Source: a virus
Reading direction: 5' to 3' (one strand)
DNA length: 64,000 nt
IMG/VR virus record: IMGVR_UViG_3300028840_003924
Coordinates: 62,001-126,000 of that record
The position numbers and the translations under genes were made by a program. Positions 9,194-18,749 of this stretch are shown here, piece after piece (positions within the stretch are counted from its first letter, which is position 1; each line of letters opens with the position of its first letter). The notes below the pieces were generated by a model. The model was not told the origin of the DNA. It ran no database searches and saw only the letters and a program-made list of their open reading frames with translations.

Positions 9194-9961
9194 ATGAAAT
9201 GGGTTAATGAGCTATATGAGGGCGACTGCGTTGAACTGATGATCCGGATGCCAAAAGATCATGTCGATCTGGCAATCACATCGCCGCCATATGACGATCT
9301 TCGTTCTTATCATAACAATCTTCACGTACCCACCGTCGCCTTCTGTCTCCATCGAGTTCTAAAGCCGGGCGGTATCGTTGTATGGGTTACCGGAGACAAG
9401 ACACACAAGGGAAGTGAAACGCTCTCTTCCTTCAAGCATGCCATTGCTTTCAAAGAAGCTGGTTTCAATGTTCATGACACCATGATCTATGCGAAAGAAA
9501 ATCCAATCCCCATGAATCATAATCGCTACGAACAGGTCTTCGAGTACATGTTCGTCTTCGCAAAAGGGAAACCCAAGACTTTCAATCCTATCCGCACCCC
9601 AATCACATCTCCCCGCCCGGAGCAGCAGGATGTACACCATACTAAGAATTACCAACGTGGAAACAAGAAGAGGGGTCACAATACCACCAAGATTAAGGGT
9701 AACATCTGGAGTTACAAAGTAGGGCTGCATTGCTCCACAAAGGACGTTGAAGCCTTCCAACACCCCGCAATTTTCCCAGACCAACTGGCCGAAGATCACA
9801 TTTTGTCATGGACAGAGCCGGGCGACCTCGTGCTTGATCCCATGTGCGGCAGCGGCACTTCCTGCAAAATGGCCGTAAAACACGGGCGAAAGTACCTCGG
9901 ATTCGATATTGAGTCTCGCTTTGTCGAGTTGGCAAGGCAGCGAATTTTATCCGTAAAGTGA
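9194..9961 (+). CDS. DNA methyltransferase (N4-cytosine or N6-adenine, beta order)
   Basis: 255 residues. The catalytic motif TSPPYDDL lies at about 29-36, and the SAM-binding motif DPMCGSGT at about 213-220, near the C-terminus. That order (catalytic before SAM motif) is the beta class; SPPY is typical of N4-cytosine enzymes and also of some adenine enzymes. A variable middle region (about 115-175) would act as target recognition. No partner restriction enzyme is seen, so it is likely an orphan methylase protecting phage DNA or marking it for other phage functions. It lies just upstream of a ParB-like gene. Confidence 0.85.
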   Translation: MKWVNELYEGDCVELMIRMPKDHVDLAITSPPYDDLRSYHNNLHVPTVAFCLHRVLKPGGIVVWVTGDKTHKGSETLSSFKHAIAFKEAGFNVHDTMIYAKENPIPMNHNRYEQVFEYMFVFAKGKPKTFNPIRTPITSPRPEQQDVHHTKNYQRGNKKRGHNTTKIKGNIWSYKVGLHCSTKDVEAFQHPAIFPDQLAEDHILSWTEPGDLVLDPMCGSGTSCKMAVKHGRKYLGFDIESRFVELARQRILSVK

Positions 9962-9982
9962 TTTGCGCCGAAATTGCTATTG

Positions 9983-10011
9983 TGGCAAATTTGATTTTTG
10001 GATACAACAGA
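9983..10011 (+). promoter_or_regulatory. Possible weak promoter before the ParB-like gene
   Basis: The 115-nt gap 9962-10076 separates the methylase and ParB-like genes. TTGTGG, a 17-nt AT-rich spacer and TACAAC form a partial sigma-70 match, with a strong AGGAGG at 10062-10068 before the ATG. The match is weak and could be chance. Confidence 0.25.
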
Positions 10012-10076
10012 GCATAGTAACTTTTTATCCAACGGAGCCACAATGGGCTCTTCCACTCTTTTAGGAGGACCGTTGC

Positions 10077-11387
10077 ATGTCCAAAACAGCACGTTCAGCA
10101 GGTCGAAGTACGAGGAGCAAACAGAAGTCACACATTTTGAAGATCGCTCAAAAGCGGGCCAAAGTTAGAGTCGTATCACCACAGCCAATGGATTTAGCAG
10201 ACATTTCGTCGGCGGACCTCAAATCCTTGGACGCTACAAGCAAAGTCTTGGAGTTCTTGGGAGGCGAACCCGTTGAGAGCAAAACGGTACAAGTTCCTGT
10301 CGACAAATTGGTCGTCAAAACGGATAACCCACGAACCATTTGTCTGTGTGCCGACGACAAGCCCGCAACGGAAGCGGAAATCAAAAATCTTCTGCTCAAT
10401 CACGATGTTGCAAACCTTATACTACAACTGGCCCACAATGGTGGACTTCCCGAACCGATTGTCGGTGTTGCCGAGAAGAAAGGCAAAGTCTCTGTTCTGG
10501 ACGGTAACCGGCGAGCAGTTGCCTCCAAAGTCCTTCTTGGTCAAATTCCCATCCCAAATGAGTGGCCAAAAGGGATTCGAGAAGAAATTGAGGAAGCAAA
10601 AAAGAATGGCTTTCCTCCGAAGGTTCCGGTGAAGGTTTTCACAAAAATTACCCGATTTCAACAACAAGCCTTCTTGGCAATCAAGCATTGTTCGGGTGAC
10701 CGCAAGTGGCCATCTATCGCAAAGGGGGGATTTGCTTACAACATCCTTTGCGAGAGGAGCAAGATGAAGCTCACTTGTAACAAGATCGCCGATCTACGCA
10801 CAATCTGGTCGGAACTTAAGAAAACAAGCCAAGAACAGCTAAAAGCCATTGCTTTGATCTGCGGTACACAAGTCAGTTGCTTGCGGAACTATATCATGGC
10901 CTATGTCGCCAATAGCCTGTACTGTGGAATGTTCAAGGTGGACGACCAACGGGAGCGATTCACCTATTTCGCCAAATTCTACGGCTGGAAATGGGCCCGA
11001 GATATGGCCGAGGGTAAGCAACCCACTATGCGAGACAACGGAGAAACCGTGGACATCCTCGCACCCGACCCAGAAATCGAAGCGAAATTCATGGATTGGA
11101 TCGCTCGAAAGATTATCACGGATTGCTGCCAAGTCGACATTCTGGATACAATTCTCGGCGACGAGCGACTGGTGAAGGAGATGGAAGAAAACGGCATGGC
11201 CAAAGCTTGGGACCTCTACAAACGTGTTCGGGAACCAGCCGTCATCTATGATGATGCCATTGCGTGTATTGAAAATCTCACACCAACAGCTATCAAGGCA
11301 AAGGACGCAAAGGATATGCGTACCAGCCTGAAATTGCTCAAAGAAACGATCAGAGCTTTTGAGAAAAAGCTTGGGAAGCCACTTTAA
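10077..11387 (+). CDS. ParB/Srx-fold nuclease-like DNA-binding protein
   Basis: 436 residues with an ideal AGGAGG ribosome site. A basic tail (1-40) precedes a ParB-N-like domain at about 75-165: VPVDKLVVKTDNPRT, then a helix region ending PEPIVGV, and VSVLDGNRRAVASKVL, which corresponds to the conserved G-x-RR-x-x-A motif of ParB proteins. In this fold that segment binds CTP or carries a nuclease centre. The remaining 270 residues are helical with no clear HTH. Roles in other phages include genome segregation, transcription control and DNA modification. Being next to a methylase suggests action on phage DNA. Function at family level only. Confidence 0.65.
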   Translation: MSKTARSAGRSTRSKQKSHILKIAQKRAKVRVVSPQPMDLADISSADLKSLDATSKVLEFLGGEPVESKTVQVPVDKLVVKTDNPRTICLCADDKPATEAEIKNLLLNHDVANLILQLAHNGGLPEPIVGVAEKKGKVSVLDGNRRAVASKVLLGQIPIPNEWPKGIREEIEEAKKNGFPPKVPVKVFTKITRFQQQAFLAIKHCSGDRKWPSIAKGGFAYNILCERSKMKLTCNKIADLRTIWSELKKTSQEQLKAIALICGTQVSCLRNYIMAYVANSLYCGMFKVDDQRERFTYFAKFYGWKWARDMAEGKQPTMRDNGETVDILAPDPEIEAKFMDWIARKIITDCCQVDILDTILGDERLVKEMEENGMAKAWDLYKRVREPAVIYDDAIACIENLTPTAIKAKDAKDMRTSLKLLKETIRAFEKKLGKPL

Positions 11388-11446
11388 CCTACGAGAGGGG
11401 CTACTCAATACCCCCTCAGAACCCCTGAGAGCCACTGTAGCGCAAA

Positions 11447-11486
11447 ACAACCGCCCACAGGACTCTTGAGTCCTGTGGGCGGTTGT
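11447..11486. terminator. 19-bp perfect hairpin between convergent genes
   Basis: ACAACCGCCCACAGGACTC is followed by TT and its exact reverse complement. It lies between the plus-strand ParB-like gene and the minus-strand glycosyltransferase-like gene, so it can end transcription from both sides, though there is no U-tract. The rest of the 124-nt gap shows nothing else clear. Confidence 0.7.
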
Positions 11487-11511
11487 GGCTCTATACGGGC
11501 CTCTCAGGGTC

Positions 11512-12042
11512 TCACATGACCTTTACTCCATGAATGGCTTTGAACTTATAACCTCTCTCCACAGCTTCATAAGCCCACTTGAGTTTGACCTTCTCTAGGT
11601 CTTCGCTCACCTCGTCCATCTTACCGATTTCCTTGATCGCTTTCTTGTGCAGCAGGATGCCGTTCATCGAGCCTTCATAAAACGTCACCCTACCGTCTAC
11701 GATGGGGAAGAGGATGTCCTTTTCGTTATCCACAAAGACCACATATCGGCGGTAGAACAGCGGGCGTATGAAGGAACCGGCGAAGATGACAAAATTCCAA
11801 TCACATCCGGTCTTTTCCAATCCTTTATTGATGAGGGAGGTGTAGGTGCTGCCACCCCGGATGGTCTTGCAGACCTCTTTCATCTCATCGAGTTCTGCCT
11901 TCTTCGTCTCTTTGGGAACGACGCATAAGCAAGGAACGTCGTGGTACTTGCCAATAGACCTAATGGTGCCACGAAGACCATTGATATTTCGCTCCGGACA
12001 GAGGATTACGAACCCAAAGTCCAGCTTCTTGACTTCATACAT
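11512..12042 (-). CDS. GT-A-like glycosyltransferase domain protein
   Basis: Start taken at the ATG of MYEVKKLDFGFVIL (12042), giving 176 residues; a longer frame would run into the upstream virion gene. FVILCPERNINGLRGTIRSI at the start, a middle TSLINKGLEKTGCDW and the later NGILLHKKAIKEIG resemble family-2-like transferases found in T4-type phages. The usual DxD is not obvious, so it may be inactive or a divergent enzyme. Located at the downstream end of the tail operon. Confidence 0.5.
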   Translation of the reverse strand: MYEVKKLDFGFVILCPERNINGLRGTIRSIGKYHDVPCLCVVPKETKKAELDEMKEVCKTIRGGSTYTSLINKGLEKTGCDWNFVIFAGSFIRPLFYRRYVVFVDNEKDILFPIVDGRVTFYEGSMNGILLHKKAIKEIGKMDEVSEDLEKVKLKWAYEAVERGYKFKAIHGVKVM

Positions 12043-12067
12043 ATCTTTACTCGTTCTAAGCGGGTGC

Positions 12068-12814
12068 TTAGGTTGTTGGTCGGTCGAAATCGATTCTGAG
12101 AGTGTCACTGGACGCTTTCGCCTTATTGAGTGTGAAAACACCAGTGTCCGGATCGGTTTCTGTGTAGTAAAACCCAGCAATCATAGTTGGGCCTTTGGTT
12201 AGTCTTAGGCCACCCATGTACACCCTTAGGCTACCTGCTGTGTACGGTGTATTAGAGGATGATGTCTTGAAAATCATATCCCCCGACACATGCACGGGCG
12301 TAACATCGTAGCTTTTTACGGTTATCAGGGATTTCGAGAAGGTCGTATCAGCTTGAACCTCCCCAGTTCCTAGTTCTACCCGCCATGCCACCGTGTCTGA
12401 ATCAACAAGACTGACGGTATTTGCAAAATCGGGCCATGTCAGGGTGGCCGAAACGGTTGCGATTTCCACTGACAGGTTCGTAGCGGCGCTGTCTACAAGG
12501 CTGAGCTTAGATCGCTCGGCATCTGTCATTCTAATGTAGCCACCCTCGTCCAAATGCTCCGCAATACTGTGGAGCGCCTCATCGACGGCGATGGTCTTTA
12601 ATGATCCATTTGCCTCCAAAGACTGGTTCAGTCTATTCGACAGGCTCCCCGCCGTCCCAACGGATTCCTCAATATCGTTCTGGTTGATGTCTACTTGGGC
12701 ATTAACCAGGAACATCTGCGTATTGATCCCCTCAATAGGCAGATTGTCATAGTAGTAATGATAGGGTTGCAACGCCTCGTAGCGTGGAATTGGCACAGAG
12801 TCCAGATTTGGCAT
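12068..12814 (-). CDS. Tail/baseplate-associated virion protein
   Basis: 248 residues. The N-terminus (RYEALQPYHYYYDNLPI, then FLVNAQVDINQNDI and SLSNRLNQSLEANGSLK) is of a type seen in fibre-like proteins of large myoviruses, where it attaches the protein to the baseplate. The C-terminal half is beta-rich with many Thr and Ser. It belongs to the minus-strand tail operon. Specific role unknown; a short fibre or baseplate appendage is likely. Confidence 0.5.
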   Translation of the reverse strand: MPNLDSVPIPRYEALQPYHYYYDNLPIEGINTQMFLVNAQVDINQNDIEESVGTAGSLSNRLNQSLEANGSLKTIAVDEALHSIAEHLDEGGYIRMTDAERSKLSLVDSAATNLSVEIATVSATLTWPDFANTVSLVDSDTVAWRVELGTGEVQADTTFSKSLITVKSYDVTPVHVSGDMIFKTSSSNTPYTAGSLRVYMGGLRLTKGPTMIAGFYYTETDPDTGVFTLNKAKASSDTLRIDFDRPTT

Positions 12815-12836
12815 TGTCTACTCCTTGTATCGGCTT

Positions 12837-13208
12837 CTAGCCCTTCAATCTTGAGTTTTTCTTCTTAAAGAAGTCGTCTTCTTCACCGAAAGCGATGTTT
12901 GGAGCAAACTGACGGCGTGTAGACGGGATCGTCATTCGCTTGAAAAGGGCCACGTCGGCTGTGGTTGTCCCCACTTCATTGACCATATCTGGGTCTCGCT
13001 CTTTGAGCCATTCTTCAAAATGTGTATGTTCCTTTTTCACTGGTAACCCCTTCTCTTTTGTCTTGGCGAATTTCCTGAGGTCTTTCTTCCCCATGCTTTG
13101 GTACATCTCTTTGGCCGAACCCCTCAGTTCAGAGGGATCAAACTCGCCTTTCTTGGCAGCATATGCCATACCTGCTGCTTTTCGTTGTTTCTTTGATACT
13201 GCTGGCAT
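12837..13208 (-). CDS. DUF3008-like small basic protein
   Basis: 123 residues. MPAVSKKQRKAAGMAYAAKK, SELRGSAKEMYQSM and FAKTKEKGLP match the pattern of DUF3008 (PxVSxxQ start, SxKxMxxSM, FAxTKxKGLP). The domain occurs in phages and bacteria and its function is not known. The basic N-terminus could bind nucleic acid. The C-terminal 60 residues are an extra, less conserved extension. Confidence 0.65.
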   Translation of the reverse strand: MPAVSKKQRKAAGMAYAAKKGEFDPSELRGSAKEMYQSMGKKDLRKFAKTKEKGLPVKKEHTHFEEWLKERDPDMVNEVGTTTADVALFKRMTIPSTRRQFAPNIAFGEEDDFFKKKNSRLKG

Positions 13209-13209
13209 G

Positions 13210-13311
13210 TTAGATAATCTTCTTTGGGTTAATAATCTTCTGCTTACTCTCTTTAAGTTTCTTTTGAGCGACTTGTTTCAGCTTATTCAGTTCTGCGTTG
13301 ATATTCGCCAT
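13210..13311 (-). CDS. 33-residue basic peptide
   Basis: A short reading frame in the gap between two tail-operon genes, starting MANINAELNKLKQVAQ and ending after KII. AGGAT lies about 9 nt before the ATG, the frame fills the gap tightly and the composition is Lys/Asn/Ile-rich and helical. Coding status is inferred from spacing and ribosome site. Confidence 0.5.
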   Translation of the reverse strand: MANINAELNKLKQVAQKKLKESKQKIINPKKII

Positions 13312-13329
13312 ATCGTATATATCCTATGA

Positions 13330-13944
13330 TTAGAGAAACGTCACTCGCCAGTTGATGGTCAGTTGCATGGATGCCGTCTTGTTCAAGTCTGGGAAGGTTA
13401 CCATGCTGTAGAGGTCACCACTCTTCATCACCAATGCCATTTCGTTGATTGGATGGCCAACCGCTTCATCAAAACCTACAACCGAAGTGAGGATAGCTGT
13501 CGTCGGCCCGGAAGGATCAATGGAAGAGATAACGTTCTTCGTGAGGAGCGTCGTCCCAAACAAACCATTTCTCGTTTCCTCAACGAACTTAGCCGTACCG
13601 CCCGTAGCACCACCAGAACCAAAGATCATCGATTCTATGTAGAAGTCGTAAGGATCAGCTACCTCATTGGCCAGACTACTTGCTAACGCTATCTTTCCGT
13701 TGCGCAGGATCGTGTTCGGCGTCTTGTGGACCTCTGTCGAGCCATCCGTGTACTCCACGATGACCTCTACGTCGCCACGACCCTTTACCTTGGTGCTCGG
13801 ACTCGTTATATTGCTCACCTTCTCTTGGACCATGTTGCGTAGCGTCTGCTTTGCGTCATCTCGTTCCAAAACTAGGCTCAATTCTTCGTCCGAAATGTCC
13901 TCAGGAGTGAGCATCTCTCTCCATGTCTCAAAATTGCTATGCAT
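13330..13944 (-). CDS. Tail fibre-like virion protein
   Basis: 204 residues. A helical N-terminus (1-60) is followed by a beta domain with VIVEYTDGST, NTILRNGKIALASSLAN, a Gly-rich MIFGSGGATGG and EMALVMKSGD. This NTILNxG...LA pattern recurs in phage tail-fibre or receptor-binding families. Its stop and the next start are adjacent in the operon, directly downstream of the baseplate proteins, which fits a baseplate-proximal fibre. Confidence 0.55.
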   Translation of the reverse strand: MHSNFETWREMLTPEDISDEELSLVLERDDAKQTLRNMVQEKVSNITSPSTKVKGRGDVEVIVEYTDGSTEVHKTPNTILRNGKIALASSLANEVADPYDFYIESMIFGSGGATGGTAKFVEETRNGLFGTTLLTKNVISSIDPSGPTTAILTSVVGFDEAVGHPINEMALVMKSGDLYSMVTFPDLNKTASMQLTINWRVTFL

Positions 13945-13945
13945 G

Positions 13946-16873
13946 CTAATCTTTCCAATCTATCTCTATAGTTACACCTTCGCCTTGCGATTGTATGTCC
14001 ATATTTCCCTCATCTGAATTGAGTAAGTTCGCAAGCATTGACATCGGTGTCATCGTTTCAATTTCAATATCCACTACGTCATTGTTCCGCCTGTCGACAA
14101 ATGAAAGCGTATCACCGTGGATAGTTACAGGCACTTTCGTGAACTGGTGAATCTCAAAACTTACAGCAGTTCCACTGAGACCCCACATTTTCTTCGGAGT
14201 TGAAAGCGTAATCGTAGTACCGTCGATCTCCAGAATCTCGTGATACTTGCCACCAATCAAAACTAGGAAATTCTCCTTGAACTGACTGTTCTCAAGAAGT
14301 GGCCCCAACCAGTTAGCACCATTGGATATGGATAGGCCAGTTTCGTAGTTGGTCGGACTGGTATCTAACGTCAGTCCACGCACGTCTAGGTAACCTACAG
14401 CCTCGTCGATCAGCCGCCTGAAGACCTCTGCGCTCGTCACGCCCATTGATCCGAAAGTCCAACCGGTAATCAGGAAGTTCTCGTCGTCAATGAACTCACG
14501 AATCTCGTATTGGACGCCACCAATGCGAATATAGTCTCCAACGTTCACTTGGTATTTCGTTCTGAAGTCCGTACCACCATCAATCCGGCCTCGTCGACCT
14601 ACCGCTATGCGACCAGTTGTGCTGGGGTCGCCAACAGATACATCCAAATCTGTCTTCAACTGGTAAGTGATGTTCGACCTATCCTTCAAGTCGCCCCAAC
14701 TAGCCAGAATCAAAGAATCGTTAGGCAACGTCTCGTCAATAAGATAAGTGCCCGCCACCACCGAAGGTGCCGTAACCTCAATCTTCCAGCCAGGAGCCAC
14801 GTTGTTGTGACGGAAATCTACGTCCTCGTCAGTGAAGGTGAAAAGATTGTCCTCAGTGATGCTCGTCACCGTCCCATCAAAAAGCTCATTCGATAACCTG
14901 AAAGGGAACGCAGCAGTATTGAGAGGCCAACCAATCGTGTCGGGAACACCCTGCACAATGTCCACAATCATATTTTGAGGATTCGTCACCTTGTACTCGC
15001 CCCCATCTGGACCCGATAGGATTTCCAAAAGATTGTCCGTTGTATCCAAACCAGAAACGGTGACATCAAACGTCACGCCAGGGGAGTAAAGTACAATAGC
15101 GTCATTCAAGCCACTACCGCTGCCTGTGGCAGCGGTAGTGGCGGTGGCGGTGGCGTTGCGGCGTACTGCGACTGAATCTTCGAGTCCATGCTTGATAACC
15201 CTTGTAAAGATGTCCTGACCGTTGGTCAGAACATCTTCTGGTGTTAGTTGCATGAGTATTTCCACTTCTTCTTGTTGCGGGGTTACATTCTCATTAACTC
15301 CTGCTTGATAGGTGAGCGAGTTCACGAACATGTGGAAGGGTTTGTATTCTTCGATTACATTCTCAATTTCCTCAACACGGGCATCTGTGATATTTTCGAT
15401 TTCTACATCGATATTCACCATGCTACTGATACAACAAGAACATTCATCTAAGAAAGCCTTATCCATATCACAAGGATCGGTCGAATCCCTTAATGAACCG
15501 TTATATTCCTCCATATTATAGATGTTTTCGCTGAATGGAAACTCGGTACGGACACGTCCCCAAACGACGAGAGGTTGTGTTGGGTGACGTGTGGGGCAAA
15601 TCACATCGAACATCGTATCCGTCTCTTCGATCAATCTTACATTCCAGTTCTTTGGAGGGTAAGTTACATCGGCTTCATCTCGCTGATCCGCCAGTGGAAG
15701 CGAGCGGATATATGCTTCTATAGTGGGATCGATGATGGGCCCAATCTTATAGACGATTCGCACGATATCACCATCCACCAATGCAATAGGTGTAGGTGCC
15801 GTCTCACCTGTCCAGGTTAAGACGTAAACGGCATCGTCTGCATCGTAGGTGATTTCGCCATAGTCACTGGCCGTTAATGTCGTGTAAGTAGATGAGCCAT
15901 TAGGTCGGAGGTAAAGCTCAAAATCAGAGGTATCGTAAACACTCTTTGCTAGTTCAAATTCGGTTTGATCATCAGTGACGGTGAAGGCTTCCTGCCATGT
16001 AGCCGACGAGGTAACTTGCCAGAATTGGGTAAGATTATTCAATGTGGCCGCTGATTGGGCTAACGCTTCCCTCAACCCCGCCAAGGTACCTTTTCTTTTG
16101 AAGAGCGGAATTGCTCGTTTGATTTGCCGCCGCCATAGTGTGACATCATCGGATCGCAAGCTCAGATTGAATAGGTTCGACAGATACAATATCATTCGCT
16201 CGTGAATGGCGTTTGCGTCCTGTAAGTCGACCATTTGATTTGCAAGGTCTTCGAGAACAACAAAACCATTAGCCAGTGCTGTGTTGAATCTATCCAGAAT
16301 ATCCGGCGTGAGGTCACCAGGAGCTATCTTTAGTTTCAAGTATTCCGGAAGATACCGTTCAAGCAGAGTGGGATACTTATCGGGATCGGTGATATGAGTG
16401 GGAACTGCCGTATTCGAGGCTGTGTCTGACGCCAACTCAAACGTGACGGACTGTCGCATCAAGTCCCCGGCGATAATTGGCGTCCACGACCAACAGAGGA
16501 TATAGTCACCCTCTCTTGCAAACTCCGGTACCCAGGTAATCTCGAAAGTACCTGTTGAAACCTTCGTAGCTATCGCCATATCCGTATCGGTGGATAGCCA
16601 AGCGGGGTCAATATCCGTTCCAAATGTCTTTGCGACAGTCGCTTGGTTGAAGTAACTTGACAGAACCAAGTCGTCGCCCTCATCAACCTCAATGGTCTTG
16701 TCGAGTCGAAGTGTCTTATCTGTAGTGAACTCTCTTGCGAGGAAATAGACGGTAACCTGATCTAACTTGTATGGATCAATCAGATTTCCATCAGCATCTG
16801 TTGTCGTAACTTCCAACAGAATTGTGTCACTGGTTTTCGGCGATTCGTCTATTCTTACTGGTTCTGTTGGCAT
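13946..16873 (-). CDS. Baseplate wedge protein, tail protein I/gp7-like
   Basis: 975 residues. Beta-rich N-terminus (1-155), then at about 165-270 a helical domain with LLERYLPEYLKL, ERMILYLSNLFNL and RAIPLFKRKGTLAGLREAL; the last resembles the KGT helix of P2 tail protein I and T4 wedge proteins that connect fibres to the baseplate. The remaining 700 residues are beta domains separated by Gly/Ser/Thr linkers, one of which (ATATATTAATGSGSG) is encoded by a 15-bp inverted repeat. Directly downstream of the gp6/baseplate-J-like gene, the usual order in contractile tails. Confidence 0.7.
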   Translation of the reverse strand: MPTEPVRIDESPKTSDTILLEVTTTDADGNLIDPYKLDQVTVYFLAREFTTDKTLRLDKTIEVDEGDDLVLSSYFNQATVAKTFGTDIDPAWLSTDTDMAIATKVSTGTFEITWVPEFAREGDYILCWSWTPIIAGDLMRQSVTFELASDTASNTAVPTHITDPDKYPTLLERYLPEYLKLKIAPGDLTPDILDRFNTALANGFVVLEDLANQMVDLQDANAIHERMILYLSNLFNLSLRSDDVTLWRRQIKRAIPLFKRKGTLAGLREALAQSAATLNNLTQFWQVTSSATWQEAFTVTDDQTEFELAKSVYDTSDFELYLRPNGSSTYTTLTASDYGEITYDADDAVYVLTWTGETAPTPIALVDGDIVRIVYKIGPIIDPTIEAYIRSLPLADQRDEADVTYPPKNWNVRLIEETDTMFDVICPTRHPTQPLVVWGRVRTEFPFSENIYNMEEYNGSLRDSTDPCDMDKAFLDECSCCISSMVNIDVEIENITDARVEEIENVIEEYKPFHMFVNSLTYQAGVNENVTPQQEEVEILMQLTPEDVLTNGQDIFTRVIKHGLEDSVAVRRNATATATTAATGSGSGLNDAIVLYSPGVTFDVTVSGLDTTDNLLEILSGPDGGEYKVTNPQNMIVDIVQGVPDTIGWPLNTAAFPFRLSNELFDGTVTSITEDNLFTFTDEDVDFRHNNVAPGWKIEVTAPSVVAGTYLIDETLPNDSLILASWGDLKDRSNITYQLKTDLDVSVGDPSTTGRIAVGRRGRIDGGTDFRTKYQVNVGDYIRIGGVQYEIREFIDDENFLITGWTFGSMGVTSAEVFRRLIDEAVGYLDVRGLTLDTSPTNYETGLSISNGANWLGPLLENSQFKENFLVLIGGKYHEILEIDGTTITLSTPKKMWGLSGTAVSFEIHQFTKVPVTIHGDTLSFVDRRNNDVVDIEIETMTPMSMLANLLNSDEGNMDIQSQGEGVTIEIDWKD
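15110..15142. repeat. 15-bp perfect inverted repeat inside the wedge gene
   Basis: GCCACTACCGCTGCC, loop TGT, then the exact reverse complement. It encodes part of a Gly/Ser/Thr/Ala linker. Same design (3-nt loop) as other hairpins in this window. Confidence 0.8.
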
Positions 16874-16875
16874 GA

Positions 16876-18429
16876 CTATTCATACGAAAAGGTGATTGTT
16901 ATGTTGTCGGGCCGAATAATTTCGTAGTACTGGGCCGTTACGATGGAACCAGAATTGTCCGGATCGGCAGTTACGAATGTGATATCACTTCGTTTGATTT
17001 CCGAGATGTCCGACAAAGCCTTCACAATATCAGCATCCTTAAGGTCATCACCGTAATCCCAACGATTCAAATCGAAGAACGCAGCAGTGCGTGTCTCTGC
17101 CCTTACCTGTACTTCCTCTTGGAACTTCTTGAAGAACTTGTCCATCGTCAATTCGGCAATTACGTCAACCTCAATCACTTCGCCGTCCTTAATACAAACG
17201 TGATCCGTGATCATCTTCTTCTCATCCAACTCTTCGGAAAGGGCAACCTTTAATCCATCGCTGGCCTGTTCTAAGCCACCTTCGTCATTTCTGGCGAGCA
17301 CGAAGAGGTCGATAACGTTCCCCGAACATCCATGGTTTCTCAAGACCGCTGTCGACTTTCCAATTTGACCTTGGTAAGATGTCACAAACTGGTCTGCCAG
17401 CGTCTTGTAATCGTCGCCCGTGACCGCCCGATCCTGTGTCCTTAGGTATGGCGGAAGCTTCAGGCGGATGTCGGTAATCGTGTCACCGTTGTAACCGCCC
17501 GTAGCTCGTGTGTAGTTTGTTATTTCCACGGGTACGGAAATGGCGAAGCCTGTCACTTCAAACGGAAGACTCTGGAGAACCGCATTCGTCACAATGTTTC
17601 CAATGACACCACCACCTTGACGATACGTAACCTCAATAGATGAGCCGCTCGGCGGAATCGCCCCTGCCCGGTTATTGCCGAAGATGATGAATGCCTGCCA
17701 TGTGGAATCAAACTCAACACGATACTCTCGCCTGGGCTCCGAGTCTGTGAAGTACTCCACCTGTTCCCATCGCACCCCGTCTACATCTACACGAACACTA
17801 TCGTACAAGACAGGAATTTCAGTGAGTGTATAACTCTGATTTTGCGACCCGTCGCTCGTAAAGGTGATAACCCTCGTGTTACCCTCCACGCCAACAATAG
17901 ACGTGTTAGAGAAGTTACCCGCAGGAATGATGATATCCTCATCGAAGATCGGTTCGTTGTCCTCGTCGGCGGGGAACAACTCAAATGTCATTGGTGTATC
18001 ATTCGCTACAACATTGATGGACACCGGCGTCGGCATAATCAGGTCCGTGTCAAGTAGACTTCCAAGGGTCGCAGAGAAGTTCGCCTTTGCCGCTATCGGT
18101 GGTGTGGGGGTGAAGCCAACCAACTTTGATAAACGAAAGGCATTCTCGATCTCCCCAACAGTGTCGATGAAAATCTCATTGGCAATCTGGTCCATCTTGT
18201 AGGACAGCATGTCAGCGATAAACGCCCAGTTCTCGATCAACAAAATCGCTAAAGATGACTCGACGAAATCATTGAAATCATCCGGAAAACTCTCTTCGAT
18301 GAATTGAATCAAACGAGTTTTCATAGACCAGAAGTCTTGATTCGTGTAGTTCAAATTGAATTGCGCAGGCGTCCGAATGTCTTGTGACTCCGAAATAGGC
18401 ACCGACTCTAAGTTGCAGTTTATTGTCAT
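16876..18429 (-). CDS. Baseplate wedge protein, gp6/baseplate-J-like
   Basis: 517 residues. The N-terminal helical domain (about 25-115: TNQDFWSMKTRLIQFIEESF, DFVESSLAILLIENWAFIADMLSYKMDQIANE, FRLSKLVGFTP) is the typical start of gp6/J family proteins, which form the ring of the baseplate. ATGGYNGDTITDIRLKLP and RAVTGDDYKTLA at about 310-345 match the family's second conserved block. Neighbours gp25-like and gp7-like support the call. Acts in the virion; triggers sheath contraction with gp25 and gp53. Confidence 0.85.
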   Translation of the reverse strand: MTINCNLESVPISESQDIRTPAQFNLNYTNQDFWSMKTRLIQFIEESFPDDFNDFVESSLAILLIENWAFIADMLSYKMDQIANEIFIDTVGEIENAFRLSKLVGFTPTPPIAAKANFSATLGSLLDTDLIMPTPVSINVVANDTPMTFELFPADEDNEPIFDEDIIIPAGNFSNTSIVGVEGNTRVITFTSDGSQNQSYTLTEIPVLYDSVRVDVDGVRWEQVEYFTDSEPRREYRVEFDSTWQAFIIFGNNRAGAIPPSGSSIEVTYRQGGGVIGNIVTNAVLQSLPFEVTGFAISVPVEITNYTRATGGYNGDTITDIRLKLPPYLRTQDRAVTGDDYKTLADQFVTSYQGQIGKSTAVLRNHGCSGNVIDLFVLARNDEGGLEQASDGLKVALSEELDEKKMITDHVCIKDGEVIEVDVIAELTMDKFFKKFQEEVQVRAETRTAAFFDLNRWDYGDDLKDADIVKALSDISEIKRSDITFVTADPDNSGSIVTAQYYEIIRPDNITITFSYE

Positions 18430-18430
18430 T

Positions 18431-18745
18431 CTAATCTCCGAACTTCTTCACGAACTCTTCATACGTCATGCTTTCGAGAAATTGGTAAACCAGCACGTCG
18501 TCATCGTGATCGTAACTTGATGCTTCACCTTCGAGGACATAAACACCTATGCGACTATGCCTCGCCGGTCGTTGCTTAAAGATATGACTTCCCAAAGGTC
18601 TCTTCCGAGGTAGTTTTCCGACCTCCAAATAAGACATTCTAGGAGGAATATCCGTATTCAGCGTTACGACACAACTCTCTAAACCATCTGCCGGGCCACC
18701 GATGTATTTGGCTTCAAACTCGTAACCAAACCCTTCAAACTCCAT
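18431..18745 (-). CDS. Small unknown protein with a GGPADG motif
   Basis: 104 residues; EAKYIGGPADGLE near residue 12 is a motif common in small phage and bacterial proteins of unknown role. No membrane segment. Wedged between gp25-like and gp6-like genes with 1-4 nt spacing, so it is co-expressed with baseplate parts but may be a passenger. Confidence 0.55.
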   Translation of the reverse strand: MEFEGFGYEFEAKYIGGPADGLESCVVTLNTDIPPRMSYLEVGKLPRKRPLGSHIFKQRPARHSRIGVYVLEGEASSYDHDDDVLVYQFLESMTYEEFVKKFGD

Positions 18746-18749
18746 GTAA

